The notes beneath the pieces were generated by a model, which was not told the origin of the DNA, made no database searches, and was given only the letters and a program-made list of their open reading frames with translations. Source: Gracilaria gracilis (taxonomy: Eukaryota > Rhodophyta > Florideophyceae > Gracilariales > Gracilariaceae). Taken from it: DNA of 64,000 nt. The position numbers were made by a program, and so were the translations under genes. Of the stretch, positions 1-11,120 are shown in pieces (the first letter of the stretch is position 1; every line of letters begins with the position of its first letter). Location: positions 124,001 to 188,000 of the forward strand of contig JARGSG010000209.1 in the NCBI GenBank assembly GCA_030374805.1. Direction: 5' to 3'.

Positions 1-22
1 TTTTAATACCTTCGTGGGCAAG

Positions 23-2095
23 CCCTCCCCAGAGGGCTTAATTTGGCACGCCACCGTCGCGCTTCACTATCAAAGCTAACGGTAATGGACCATAGAAAGC
101 AAGGCTGATGCAGCTTCCTGTTGCATACTAGACCCATGGCAAGTGCTTCGCTGCCTTTCTGCGAATGATGTCCATTTAGATATCGGTACGTCGTCTAAGT
201 CCGAATCACAAAGCGATCCAGACTCATTTCTGACGTTTTCTTCCTCTTGCTGGCTTCTATTCTCCTTCTCATTCTCACCATTTACTGCAGAAGAATGCTC
301 GACCTCCAACCCATTGAAAGCCTGTGCTCCACCACTTAGTATTCCCTCCGTTAACCACAAGGCCGGAGCGCCGCCTGGATTTGTTTGGCCTTTCCTTTTG
401 TCAGTGTAATGACTGGCTGTGGGCGCCATATAACACTGTTTGTCGGCGGGTTTAGCTGCAAGATATTCTCAACTTCTCGTACGAAGGTCGTTGAGTTAGT
501 AATCTCGCAAGCCAGTCTATGAACCTCCTTCGCAATGGAATCATCCACGAGCCGGGAACTCCCCAACTGTGGCACTTCGACTCTCGTACTGCGCTCGGGT
601 TCCAGATTGGGGGCTTTCGCAAAACCCATGATCTTCCCAGGATCAAACGGGAACAATCCACAGTTTAGAAAGCTTCTCACCGCCAAATCTGCATCCAGCG
701 ATCTGTATGCAGATGCTGCCAGCTTCATTTTCACCGAGATATTTCCGTTCAGGTAAGCTCCATTGTATAAGAACACATCCAATGCGTTTCTGATATTCTC
801 TTGAAACACCTTGTTTATTCGATCGTCACAGGGTTGCAGAAAATGAGACGTATTGGCCGGCAGCTGCACGACTTCAATGTTATTGGAAACGGCGGCCTCA
901 ATCCATTCACTTCGCTTTCTGGAACTATGTCCGTCAACAAAAAGAAGGATATTTTCGTCTTGTGGAACGAACTTACGCGCGAATGAATTGAAGTGCGTAA
1001 TAACTTCCGGTAAGAGTTCCTTCGTTATTGAACCCCTCGCGCTGCATTCCAATTTGGTTCCCCTTGGAAGCCAGTTTTCATCCGCAAGCCCCTTGTAATC
1101 TTCAGGAAGTTTCGTCGTCACAAGATCGAGTGTTGGTTTCATCCAGTTCTTTACCGGTTTCTTCCCTTGCGCGATGAGAAACATTGGCGCAATATGTCCC
1201 GCTGCAGAGGTTGTTATAATTGCAGTCAGGTGCTTACCGCTGTCTTTCATCTTCATTCGCAAACCTCCGTTCCGTCTGTTGGCCGCGTCGAATCCCAAGT
1301 ACCGCCGCCCATATGAAGCATTAATTTGCGGTTTCATCCAAATTCCATACTTTGAGGGGATTCGTGAACACTTCTGGCATCTCTGGTTTTAGCTTGTTTA
1401 TGACGTCCACTAAGGTTTGCAGATGTTCTGGGTTTTGAGCTACAATGCGCTTCGTGACAATGTGTTCGGTTCTTCGCATTATGAGAGCCCTGTTACGGGC
1501 TCAAAACGAACGCAGAGCATAAAGTGTAGGGATTCTGTGTTCGTATGATTTGCGACCATCGTTTGCTATTTGTGCCATCATCGCTCGCATTTCCTGTTCA
1601 CCCATTGTAAATCCGCGTTCAGAGACAAATATTGCTTTGTCGACCAATATCTTTTCTTCTGCGTGCGAGAGTACAGGCTTACGTCCCGGATTGTGTGCCC
1701 TTGGGGTGAGGAGCTTATTGAGTTGGTGATTGTTTTCGTCATTGATGGCTTTCTTCATTCGATATATTGTTTGTTTGCTCATAAGCGTTGCAGCGGCAAC
1801 ATTTGCGGCTGTTCCATGAGCTCTTATGAGGTCTGCAGCTTGTCTGCGGCGGTGCTGCAAGTCCTCACGTCTACGTTGGTCAGCCTTGAGTTTCGCTGTC
1901 TGGCGTCTCATGGACAACGGCATTGTAGGTGCTAGGGCATTTTCAACCCTGGCGAGCCCTCGAGAGGTAGAACCAAAGTGAGGCTGGAGATCTCGGAGCT
2001 CATTGAAAGCAAAAAAGTGAATATTAATGGTTGACCTGTTCGCAATTTGGCTGTGCCAAATTGAGCCCTTTGCCAAATTGAGCCTGTGTGAGGGT
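23..2095 (-). mobile_element. pogo-like DNA transposon, copy 1 (degenerate)
   Basis: The element carries a minus-strand DDE transposase relic between imperfect inverted ends. The right end (2071-2095) read on the minus strand is ACCCTCACACAGGCTCAATT followed by TGGCA. The left end (23-48) is a diverged version ending in the same AATTTGGCA core. A TA at 2096-2097 fits the TA target of Tc1/mariner/pogo elements; the left TA is not clear. The right end has a second subterminal copy of the CCAAATTGAGCC motif (about 2053-2070). The same arrangement, with TTCCAAATTAAGCC, occurs in the copy at 21256-23530, so the two are one family. The left boundary is the weaker one. Confidence 0.65.
351..1923 (-). 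pseudogene. pogo-like DDE transposase, copy 1 (broken)
   Basis: This is a transposase of the DDE_1 (pogo/jerky/CENP-B-like) type that would cut and paste its own element in the nucleus. The N-terminal part (ATG at 1923, MPLSMRRQ) holds a basic helix-turn-helix region and GRKPVLSHAEE, and aligns by eye with the copy at 22695-23348. A premature TGA at 1501-1503 interrupts the same frame, which then runs on to VWNLDETA (first catalytic Asp). A frameshift at about 1340 enters the C-terminal ORF (351-1337). That ORF has LLFVDGHSS (second Asp) and the LPANTSHFLQPCD motif (third Asp). The catalytic triad is therefore still present but the reading frame is broken twice. The type is clear from the motifs; the exact family is an inference. 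Confidence 0.8.
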
Positions 2096-2416
2096 TACCT
2101 GAAACTTTCAAGAGCAAGGCATCTAGGAATCTGGTCGAGGTCTGGCTTACCCCGACCAGAATCCTACTTCCTGGCAACAAGAAAGTCTACTGTAAACTTT
2201 CTATTCGAGCAAAGCGCACTAGTCTAGGAATTTAGGAATTCTTGGATGGACCCACTGAATATACAAACTTCATGTGTGTTTGAGCGTTTTTATATGATGA
2301 CTGAAATGAAGTAGAAGCAATAACTTTAGTTTTATCCTCTAGAAAAAGACTCCGTTCGAACCTGGAAGGGTACTAACCAGCGTCAAACTGTGATCTGTCT
2401 GTTTCACTATTCTCCC

Positions 2417-2829
2417 TACAAGAAATTTTTTCATTTTCGTGAGTGCAAGTGGAGCGCATCTTTTGCAGAGTTGAGCATCCACCTGCACTCGATCTATACG
2501 CCGTTCGCGCTCCAAATGGACACCCTTGTCAGGGCAGATTAATTTTTTTAATAGTTTATTTCATTATTGTGAGTGCGCGTGGAGTGCACTTGGACATCGC
2601 GGGGGGCAGACTACGAACAATGTGGGCGCAGAAGGAGTGCAATATGTATCGTTTGCACTCCATATGCGTTCAATGCGCTTAGCAAGCGTCCTCCAATTGG
2701 ACACCACGAAATTAAGCTGCAAACGCAGATTGCGTGCACTCAATATGAAGTCCGTTTGGCATCCACGTATCCTCCACAAGTGCCGCCCACCCTCAAATTG
2801 CACTCCTCTTTCTCCAAAAATTTCTTATA
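2417..2829. mobile_element. putative MITE with TA duplication
   Basis: A 409-bp block (2419-2827) has matching inverted ends: AAGAAATTTTTT near 2420 and, on the other strand, AAGAAATTTTTGG near 2827. Each end continues into a GAGTGCAA-containing stretch. TA dinucleotides sit directly outside both ends (2417-2418 and 2828-2829). It has no coding capacity. GAGTGCA/TGCACTC motifs recur many times inside, including a loose direct repeat (about 2427-2523 and 2556-2705) in which both halves end near TTGGACACC. This fits a non-autonomous element moved by a Tc1/mariner- or Harbinger-type transposase. Only two end sequences are available, so the call is tentative. Confidence 0.5.
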
Positions 2830-3761
2830 GGGTCTGAGATCTCATGAATGATTGAATATATCAAACGTTTCGGATCCAAAACACACATAACAAAACCAAC
2901 CACCCTTGCGTCCGGCACTTGATCCCCTCTTTAGTAGAGTTATTCTCTCAACGTTCAGAATGGTCAACTCGACAACTCGCGCTTAACCTTGAGAGTAGTA
3001 GCTTGAAATAGAACGGGAACAACGATACGCTCTTACTTGAGATCAGGAACGAGAACCTTGCGCATCACTGCAATCTCTCACTCAGCTCACGAGTCCTCAA
3101 GGTTCCTCCTCGAGCAAGACAAGTAGCCGTCTGTGTTTCACCTGTCAGGGCTCCCTTGTTAAACTCCACCACGCAAAAACGTGCACTCAGAGAGCTCATA
3201 CGCAAAACGTCACCCTTTTAATGACTATTTCACAAACTCCGCGAGATGCTGAGCTCCCGAACACATCAAACAACCAAATAGTTTTCACATTTTCTTCACC
3301 CAGATGTAATCCTATTTGCAGTATGCGATGCACCTGCCTATATAATACCAATTGCAGGGCGAGTTTGCAAATCATCAAGCCGCAGTGTAGCCAGTATATA
3401 TACTAAGTCATATTCCTTCCCATTCATCATCGCCGCGTGGGCAATGAGTTCTAATTCACGGCAGATTCTTCATGTAATACGACCCGACATATATCAGGCA
3501 TGGTGCGAATTTCATATGGCACAATCGAGGGACTTCGACCACAGGCCAGAAATATGGCAGCGGAACGTATCTCCCTTGACGAGAACGCCCCGCGATTTGC
3601 TCAACTTCCAAGCCTTGGTACGGCACCAAAATCACAAATCAGGATCGCCACTTCCTCTCGTGACGGAGGCCTTGGAAGAACTGGCTCCGCGACGACTTGC
3701 GAAGGTACCGGAACTCGGCCCGAAGGATCGGACGAGCGTACAGGATGAGATCCTGGTGCGG
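2830..3761. other. no gene seen
   Basis: The stretch between the MITE candidate and the unassigned minus-strand ORF holds only short ORFs that lack recognisable motifs. The plus-strand ORF starting at 3444 is mostly antisense to the gene at 3762-4604. Confidence 0.5.
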
Positions 3762-4604
3762 CTAGACGACATCCGCATAGCTGTCGATCTTGTCGAAGGC
3801 AACAGCCAGTCGATCTCCATACTCAACTTCGCCGTCCATATGGTAGTAGGTCACGTCAAACCCGTAATGGGACGGAACCGGATGCTCGTTCGGAGCCCGG
3901 AAGTGTCGCGTATACCCGATGCGGGCAATCTCCCGGGGCATGAACGCCTTGCTCTCGCTACTCTTATACCAGAGACATTCTGGATGGACCATAATACGGG
4001 TGAGCCAGTCCCGTGAATGGAAGAGGCTGACGTGAAGCCCTCCAAAGAGATATCCGTCAATGGCGTAGAAGTTGATCAACGCTTCATCCCTAACGGATTC
4101 GGTATTAAACAACGGGTCTTGTGCAAACAGGCCGCTGTGGTGGTGAGGATCGTGCACGCGAAGACTCCCAAGACTGAGCCATCCACCCGAACTCATTGCC
4201 ACGCTTACGTTGAACCAATCCCACACGGGAGCTGGATCAAGATTTGCTGCCGTCGCGACGGATGCCACACCAGAAGCGGAAGCACCCGAAGATTGGGACA
4301 AGGGCACCGACCAAACCCGCGGACCCTCAGCTGTCATTCGCGCAATCCCGCCCGAGGGAGCACCGAATTTACCAGAGGTGTTGTTGTTGTTGGTAAGCAT
4401 CGCTGTGTCGATGAGAGTCGAAGGTGCCAAGTATGGTACGAGTGCCAAGTTGTTGAAGTCCGAGTTTTTGGCAGGCTCATCGCCATAGTCTAGATTATAT
4501 GGACCCATGATGGGAATAAAAGAACCGAACGAGTCTAAAGTTTCAGCCTGACAAGGAAAAGATGTAGAGCAATTGCCCTTGACAGAGACTGGGAAGGATG
4601 CCAC
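3762..4604 (-). CDS. unassigned protein, possibly 5'-truncated
   Basis: This open frame of 281 codons is not recognised. It does not look like a random shadow: it is rich in aromatic residues, with runs such as DPHHHSGLFAQDPLF, FYAIDGYLFGGLHVSLFHSR and HYGFDVTYYHMDGEVEYG. No nucleotide-binding, protease or transposase motif is visible. The frame is bounded upstream by a stop just before 4604 and the first in-frame ATG is at 4508, giving 248 residues. The N-terminus may therefore be shorter than the open frame, or supplied by an upstream exon. A CT-rich AG sequence lies near 4550, but no convincing donor in the right phase was found. It sits among transposon relics, so it could be a captured host fragment or an element-encoded protein. 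Confidence 0.45.
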   Translation of the reverse strand: MASFPVSVKGNCSTSFPCQAETLDSFGSFIPIMGPYNLDYGDEPAKNSDFNNLALVPYLAPSTLIDTAMLTNNNNTSGKFGAPSGGIARMTAEGPRVWSVPLSQSSGASASGVASVATAANLDPAPVWDWFNVSVAMSSGGWLSLGSLRVHDPHHHSGLFAQDPLFNTESVRDEALINFYAIDGYLFGGLHVSLFHSRDWLTRIMVHPECLWYKSSESKAFMPREIARIGYTRHFRAPNEHPVPSHYGFDVTYYHMDGEVEYGDRLAVAFDKIDSYADVV

Positions 4605-5462
4605 TCATATACCTGTTGTTATTTTCGGCTGCACGTCCTATTATTTTGAAGTCTATTTGGGTATTTGGCCCGGATTAAGGATCCGCGATCGAGAGGTTAG
4701 CGTGACACTTGTGTGCCCGCGTCCGATTACCGGATGCGCCGTCGCAAGAGCGCCACGGAGGTACACGTGGGTAATGTTGACCGGCGTGCCGCGTACTTAG
4801 ATATTGAAGTTGATATTTGTTAGCCGTATATAAGTGGTGGCACTTGCCGCGACTGTACGGGAAGTAAACCTCAACGAGGCTTTGGCTCTGGCTTGGGTTC
4901 TGCTTTCGCACGGTCTTCGGCCCAGTTCCCGGGGAACCCCGCCCCTTATCCGGACAATTTATCTACCTCCGTCATTGAGAAGCACCGATCCGTCGTTGCG
5001 GGCATTTATTTATCATTCTTTTGTACAACTTTCCTGTTTTCTGTCTTACGGCCTCGCCACACTTTGCCCTGTTGTACAGGTTTTCCCTTTTTGTCTCGGG
5101 ATTATTTCTCGCTCTCACGAGTCTCTGCTCCGCAATGCGGCTTGTTTTGCTACCTAGTTTTTCGCCCCGTCCATTACAGGATACGCCATACCCAGTGGAT
5201 TCCATCCTTTCGACTCCCAGACTGCAAACAGCAACCTCCGTCTGTAAGTCAGGAAGAGGCCACCCGGAGTTATGCCTGGCACGTGTCTACCTCATCGGAG
5301 GGTTCTGCTACTGCTCTGCCCAAATAGAGACCAAGACTGAACACCTTTTGTGCGTAGCCGCTGGCGCGGTTTGTGTTCTTTCTTTCCGTTCCCGGATTTG
5401 CCCCACTTCAATGATTGTGCGACTACATAAAAGAGATATTATGCCGTGTGCGCCTCGTGCTC
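4605..5462. other. no gene; promoter-like TATA region
   Basis: No coding motif was seen. A TATATAAG box lies near 4828-4835 in a stretch that could belong to a decayed LTR next to the gypsy relic, but no second LTR copy was found in the window. Confidence 0.35.
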
Positions 5463-7172
5463 CTAATTCTCTCTCTCTGCATGAGCTGGATCTGACGTCT
5501 GCTGGTGCTCATCGGACAAGAAGCTGGCGGCTTGTGGGATTCTCTCGATTGAGTAGCCAAATATTGGGAAGTGTGGGAGCCTAATGATCATGTCCCGCTG
5601 GGCAGGCATTTGCATGAGTTCAGCAGTGATCGCGGCAGATTTTCCTCCATTCTTCACAGTAATATTGGCCATTCCCTTATGCTCCACCATAACCTGCAGG
5701 CGTCCAGTGTGGATGCAACCGGAGACCTCCTGGACTGGAATCTGATGATTTCGAACAAACTCTGCTGATATGAATGACGATGTAGCTCCACAGTCCACCA
5801 TAGCCCACCAATCAGTTCTTTTGATCTGCACTGGGGTGCAGAGCTGTTCGGAAGCGTCACTGGGTGCGGCAAAGAGTGTACAAACCGTAGGATATTTCTT
5901 CCCTTCAGCACCTTCGAGCTCTAATGCCAGCTGCGCTTCTGAGTCATGTTCCTCATATCCAAACAGCTCACGGAGATGAGAATCGCAGAGTTCCATATCT
6001 CCCGTGGTTTTTGCAACCAGTTCCTGGACCTGCAGGGTTGCCGCAAGAGGCTCCCTCTTCTCATCTTTGGCACACTTGTGCCCTAGATGCCATGGTTTCC
6101 TGAACTTAAAGCACTTCTTCTACCACCTGAGCCGCTCTCTGGTAGCCTTGCCCATTGATTTTGATTTCTTTCGGTCCGGATCTTGGGACTTCTTTTCATG
6201 TTCAGTAGTTCCGCGGGCATCAGAGATTCCTTGCATCGCTCGCTTCTTTTTACCTCCAAACTGCTTCTGGACTTCAACTTTTCCAGACAGCGTGCTACAT
6301 TCTGCACACCGTTTCGACGAGCGAGAATAATCGAGCGTAATCGGTATTTAGATCTCTTCGGAAATTGAAACTAGGGTGCCTTGGTATGCTCCTTTTCAAA
6401 ATTTTTAATGCGGCGGCGCGCGCCAAGTGCATCAGATCATGCAAAGATGGGTCCAATACTTCAATGTACACTGCCAATACCGTTTCATCATAGTCCTGGC
6501 GCCCAGTGCGAGTCATCAGGCTTGTGAATCGGTCACTGTACTCCCGAACCAACTCCGAAAGCTCCTAACTGATCGTCTTGAGATCGTTTGGCAGTTTACT
6601 ACAAATGGCTGGGGACTCGAAGTGTTGGGATGGTGTAGGAAGAGAGAATGAAGCGTCTCCGAGTCGGCTCCCGAAAGATTCTTTTCTGCCCACTGTCTGT
6701 CGTAGCCGACCAGCGTCCTCAATAACGCTGGAAACAAACATTCACGCGGCACCTCGTCGGCCGATAGAATAGTTTTGATATTTCCAAGAAACTCAAAGGG
6801 GTCCTTGATGGCGTTTGGATTGCCGCCTCGAAACGAGGGCAAACTCGGGATTCGATATCGAACAGTACCAGAGCCCACAGCCGATAGGGCAAGCCCATTT
6901 ACCGGGTTCGGAACGAACAAAAGTCGCCGGTTGGTTGTTACAAGTTTTGATGCTGTTTCGAACTGTTTCATCACATTTTCATGTTGCTCTCCCACCTCTT
7001 TGAGAGGAAGTTTGAACTCTTCCTTACGAGGTGCATCAAGATCATCATAGTTCACTCGAGAAAGATCGTAGTACTTTTTCTCAAGCTTCATGAAAGAGGC
7101 AGATAACAATTCCGTCTTTGCTTCTTGGCATTGCAACAGAGTCTCCATGACTGCAGAGGATCCTTCAGCCAT
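5463..7172 (-). pseudogene. Ty3/gypsy-type gag-protease relic
   Basis: This is a remnant of an LTR retrotransposon polyprotein read on the minus strand. The gag part starts at ATG 7172 (MAEGSSAVMETLLQ). It contains a coiled N-terminus and a capsid-like block (PSLPSFRGGNPNAIKDPFEF), then shifts frame near 6550 into EYSDRFTSLMTRTG, typical of retrotransposon gag. A degenerate zinc knuckle lies at about 6058-6118: it reads C-x2-F-x4-H-x4-C, so the second cysteine is replaced by Phe. A separate frame (5463-5996) holds a retropepsin-like aspartic protease with VDCGATSSFI. Reverse transcriptase and integrase are absent, so the element is both frameshifted and truncated. Assignment to gypsy rather than another LTR lineage rests on gag/protease style and is moderate. 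Confidence 0.7.
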
Positions 7173-8628
7173 GCTTGAGAAAGCTTGAGAAGTCGTGTTG
7201 GTCGATTGAAAAAAGTGTGGAAGGCGGAGGAAGGCGAGGGCCCAAACAGTTCAATCAGACACCTGCCGGGTCTCTACTTTTACTTGGACGTTGGGAGCCG
7301 GTTAAGTAGCGAGCCCGGATCGCACTAAGCTCACTTAGATGGTAGTACTGGCCGTCACGCGGTAGAGGAATCTGCGAAAAAGATCGCTACCCACGTTAGT
7401 CGTGAGAAACAGAGATCAATACAGTAAGAAACTATCAATACAGCGCATTTGCGAGTAGCCAGGCAACCTGATGCAACGGGCAATTACAAGTGTTACTCTA
7501 AGTTCTAGGCTCGCAGCATGACATGGCGGAAGAACCTGTAGCTTCTTTAATAGAGAGAATGGAAAGTAAGGAGCCTGGATTTGTGTAGACCCGTCCTCAG
7601 AATTGTTACAAACAGGCGGTAAAGGATTACTCATAATTAATGGTAAAGATGTACATGTGGTTAAAAGTCGATGGCAAAGGATTTATACAACGGTTTGCCA
7701 AATCGTCGCACTTAAATTTGATTAAGTGTCATGGTTTCGAATCCCATTCTTCTCAAACTTGCAAAAGTGTGCGTTTTGACGGATTCAAAGTACGACTAGT
7801 TGGTCGATTTGATAATACAAAAAACCAAATGTCAAATAGTAACTTTAAATTTGGAAATAATCGGACTCGAACCCATAATCTCATGTATGCAAATCATATG
7901 TTTTACCAAAATTAAACTGTACTCGCTCGGAACCTTCTAATTCTTTCCTATAAGTTTTGGGTCGAAGCCGGTAGCAATAACGCAGAGAAGACAGGTACCT
8001 GAGAGGTTCGCAGAATTACAGCCCAACCGAGACGACTGCGCCATTCAGACGGATACGAAAAAGTAGTTTCGTATATTTCGAGTTTTCGTCATATTTTTTT
8101 TCTTATCTTTAGCCCAATTTCGTATCGTGTCGCATGTGGTCAACGTGGGTACAAAAGACGCTACGAAATTCGCACTACGTAATTTCTCAAATATCGAGGT
8201 TTGGTCTGGTGAAGCGTTTGCGCCACATTTGAGGTTGAACATTGGGTCATTTCTGAAAATCGAAAACACCTTTTTGCTCGGCACAAATGGTCACGATTTG
8301 TGTCACCAGCGTTACGTTGTGCGTCCAACTCGCTCTCTCGCTCCCCGCCCGTTCAAGCGGGAGTGCTCCAAGCACAAATGATGATCCTGGAGCTACTTTC
8401 TCTCCAGGAATGAATATGGCTTTCGCTTCGGTCGCCTCGGCCAATTGTTTCCGCTTCTTTCTATACGCCCGTGTGCGCCATCGACTGCAACTTATGAAAC
8501 CACGAGCCTCTGTTTGGAGCGAAGCGCTTGTTTATCACCACCACCAGGGTCCCGAACCGTTGCTTCCCCATCTTCCCGCAAGACGTTTTCGTTCCCGATA
8601 AAACATCCCCCACAAACTGCCCTCCAAA
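7173..8628. other. AT-rich stretch without a gene
   Basis: No protein-coding motif was found on either strand. The only recognisable item is a tRNA-like relic at about 7850-7915. The sequence is more AT-rich than its surroundings between about 7640 and 8130. Confidence 0.45.
7850..7915 (-). pseudogene. tRNA-like relic, possibly Ala(TGC)
   Basis: On the minus strand a perfect B-box core (GGTTCGAGTCC) follows a D-arm-like GTTT...GGTA...AAAC stem-loop. An anticodon-like stem-loop has loop TTTGCAT, which would read TGC. The T-stem has one mismatch, the anticodon stem one, and no matching 5' acceptor strand is present. It is therefore a decayed tRNA, a tRNA-derived repeat or an organelle-like fragment rather than a working gene. 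Confidence 0.3.
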
Positions 8629-9870
8629 ATGGCACCTGAAAGACAAGTACCAACATCTTCAGACGATAGTCCATTCATTCCACTCAGCAAGCTGAATCCG
8701 GATATCGAGAGCGAGCCTACAAACACGCAACCTCCACCTACCAGGAGTGGGTATGGTCCTACTTCGATCTCATGTGCTATACCACCAACCTTAGCAACAT
8801 TTCGACAAACACCTGCGCATGGTTTTATACCCCCTTTAGGTCCACGTTATGACTGTCATGGCAGTCTCTCGCGTCAGCTGCCTCCACAAAAGTTTGCCGG
8901 ATGCCTCCTCACACCGAATCTGGGTCTGCTCCACTGCGAACGCCACCACCATCAGTTCCATCTATTTCTTCTGATGTGGCACAGCACCGTGAGCAATGGC
9001 AAACGCTTGGTAGGGAAACTGTCAACGGTGGGCCTCCCAGAGCACCTTTAGTACATGCTACGCCTCGCAGTGCTACCGAGCGCACTCTAAAGAAGAAACA
9101 AGAGAAGAACAATTCAAAGAACACAAGAGAATACAGGTTTACATTGGCGGAGTCGCTAAAATTTCTTTCCATCATGGATAAGCTTTTGCCAATTGAACCG
9201 ACGAGTAGAATGCTGCAGCGCGAGAGCATTCCGAAACATTTCTGGAAACCCAGAGAAGTGCAAAGTCTATTCGGCACAAGTTCTCCGGATTACATCGCAC
9301 CAAAGTTATTACAGGTTCGCCCGTTTGCCCTTTAGATGTAGAAGAGGCAAACCGGATCGACAAAATGATCAAACATAAAGCAGACGTCACTAATAGCACA
9401 GATGAACCAGAATTAGAAGAAGCGAGTGAAGCAGATGATGGCACTGATACAGAGATAGATGATGCTCTGGAAGCGAACACGAGGTCGATCCAAGCCATCT
9501 GACTGTGGCACCGGGCCGAAATGGTGGTTATGCAAATGTAGATGCTCTTAACCTGAGCCGTAAGCAACTAGTTCGTTCTCGTACACGTCGCGGGGGAGAT
9601 GAATTGATGGAGATTTTGAAGATGAGTATGGTGCATGAGTAAGATCATCGCAAATTGCAACGAGATTTGGGAGCCCGTCGGGAAGAGTGAGGGGCCAGAA
9701 GAGAATAGCGGGCAGAGATTTAGAATCACAGCGCCAGAAGCGAGAAGTTCAGCGGGAAGAGTGCGAGTCGAAGCGAGATGAATGGTTTATGGAAATGATG
9801 ATGATGGTCACGATGGGGACTCATCAGATACAGAGAAACTGCGGTAGCTGTAGAAGCCCCTCGTCTAGTT
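8629..9870 (+). pseudogene. PIF/Harbinger accessory (Myb/SANT-like) protein relic
   Basis: This plus-strand gene is broken by several frameshifts. Successive frames give an N-terminal low-complexity part (from ATG 8629, MAPERQVPTSSDD), then LKFLSIMDKLLPIEPTS, typical of SANT/Myb-like DNA-binding companions. The block GSPVCPLDVEEANRIDKMI follows at about 9316-9380, then an acidic stretch, then a Lys/Arg/Glu-rich coiled C-terminus ending near 9870. In this family the conserved CP-x-x-V-x-x-A-x-x-I segment follows the DNA-binding region. PIF/Harbinger elements carry such a second protein alongside the nuclease. The nuclease relic lies just downstream in convergent orientation, which supports the call. 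No frame is intact, so it cannot be functional. Confidence 0.55.
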
Positions 9871-10069
9871 GAAAGCAGTAGAGGGTCTCTGCAGTTTACA
9901 TTGGTCTGCGATCCTTACCCGTAAGTCGGAAAAAAAGAAGTAACTTCACCTTGTAGAGCCTAACCGAACGTCGACCTTATCTGATTGAGGCCTAATGTCC
10001 ATGTTCAAAAATTGAATAGCAAAACACAAGACGAAAACCAAACCTTCCTTTACCATCTGTCTTATCCCC

Positions 10070-11120
10070 TAATCATATCTTTAAATCTAGGAAAACCGAC
10101 TCGAAAAGCCCGCATTCCCCATTCTGCGCTTTGCTCCAAAGATGTGGCCTGCTCCCCAAGTATAATTCTTTTTCCATTCTATTCTTGTATGTGTTTATCA
10201 GAGCCGCTTTTGATGAGAAAAGAATACCGAGCCTGTCCAAACCCCAAGTCAATTACGCAATCCTTCCAAACGTTCTGTAGGCCTCCCCTAATTTATAGTA
10301 GACTCCACTCATCTCCGCTATAGTTGAGTCGTGCATTGACCCCGGAGCGTTTAGGCCGCAGCATATAATGGTGCCGCTGGGTGCAAATATCAGTATATTT
10401 TCCACATAATGATCGTGTTTCCAGCAATTGCCGAGCATGCTTTGCTCCAATATATCCCACTGCACCGCAGTTTTATCTTCAGTCCATCAACAGAGCAGTA
10501 CAATTTTTCATGCGTCGGGTAGAGAGATACAATTTGTGCTTTAGACGTCAGAAACTCTTCTGCAGAGGGCATCCACATCTCGGTTTCTTTACAATGACAT
10601 AGCAATTTCACAACAATCCCCCTAACCAATCGAAGAAAAAGAGAAATGACACTCGCGGTACATCCACGTATGAGTGATAACGCCATGGTAGAACCCTTGG
10701 TTGGCGTATGTGCCAGAAAAAGGACAAGCGCATGACAGGCAGAAAGTGACCGAGGTCGTCCCTTGGAAGATGATCGTTTGATTTTGATTCCTCTATCTGA
10801 TGCATACGGAGTATACTTGTTGTACAGAGGTTGAAAATCATTGAGCTATTTTCGAAAACCTTGATGGTCTGGCCCGCATAAAGTGATTAACGACGCATCA
10901 CACCCAGATTGAAACAGGTACGTAAATGGAGACGCGTTTGGGATTCGTAGGGGCCCTCGCCTAGTGTTTCTTTGAAGAATGCGTCTTTCATGTGTAACAG
11001 TACGGTGAAGTTCGAGAAAGCATGCCGATGAGAAGCGTAGTTGAACTGATTGCCATTGCGAAGCTGCGATATAGGAGAGATATCGGGAATATTTTGAAAA
11101 CCACGCGACTGACAATGTAT
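10070..11120 (-). pseudogene. PIF/Harbinger DDE_Tnp_4 nuclease relic
   Basis: This is a minus-strand transposase of the Harbinger (DDE_Tnp_4) nuclease type, split over at least three frames. In order they show CDASLITLCGPDHQGF (about 10880), then RGIKIKRSSSKGRPRSLS (about 10740-10800) and YCSVDGLKIKL with the first catalytic Asp (about 10480). Next come WKHDHYVENILIFAPSGTI and NAPGSMHDSTIAE with the second Asp (10253-10430). The tail continues weakly to about 10070. All landmarks occur in the canonical order. Together with the plus-strand SANT-like gene at 8629-9870 it forms a convergent two-gene element. Terminal inverted repeats were not identified. Confidence 0.75.

Noticed and set aside
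4540..4615. Short intron giving the 3762-4604 gene an upstream exon
   Set aside because: The CT-rich acceptor is fair, but the only nearby donor places a stop in the required phase.
7720..7755. Second B-box-like tRNA element on the plus strand (GGTTTCGAATCCC)
   Set aside because: The stem-loop upstream has the wrong loop length and no acceptor or D-arm was found.
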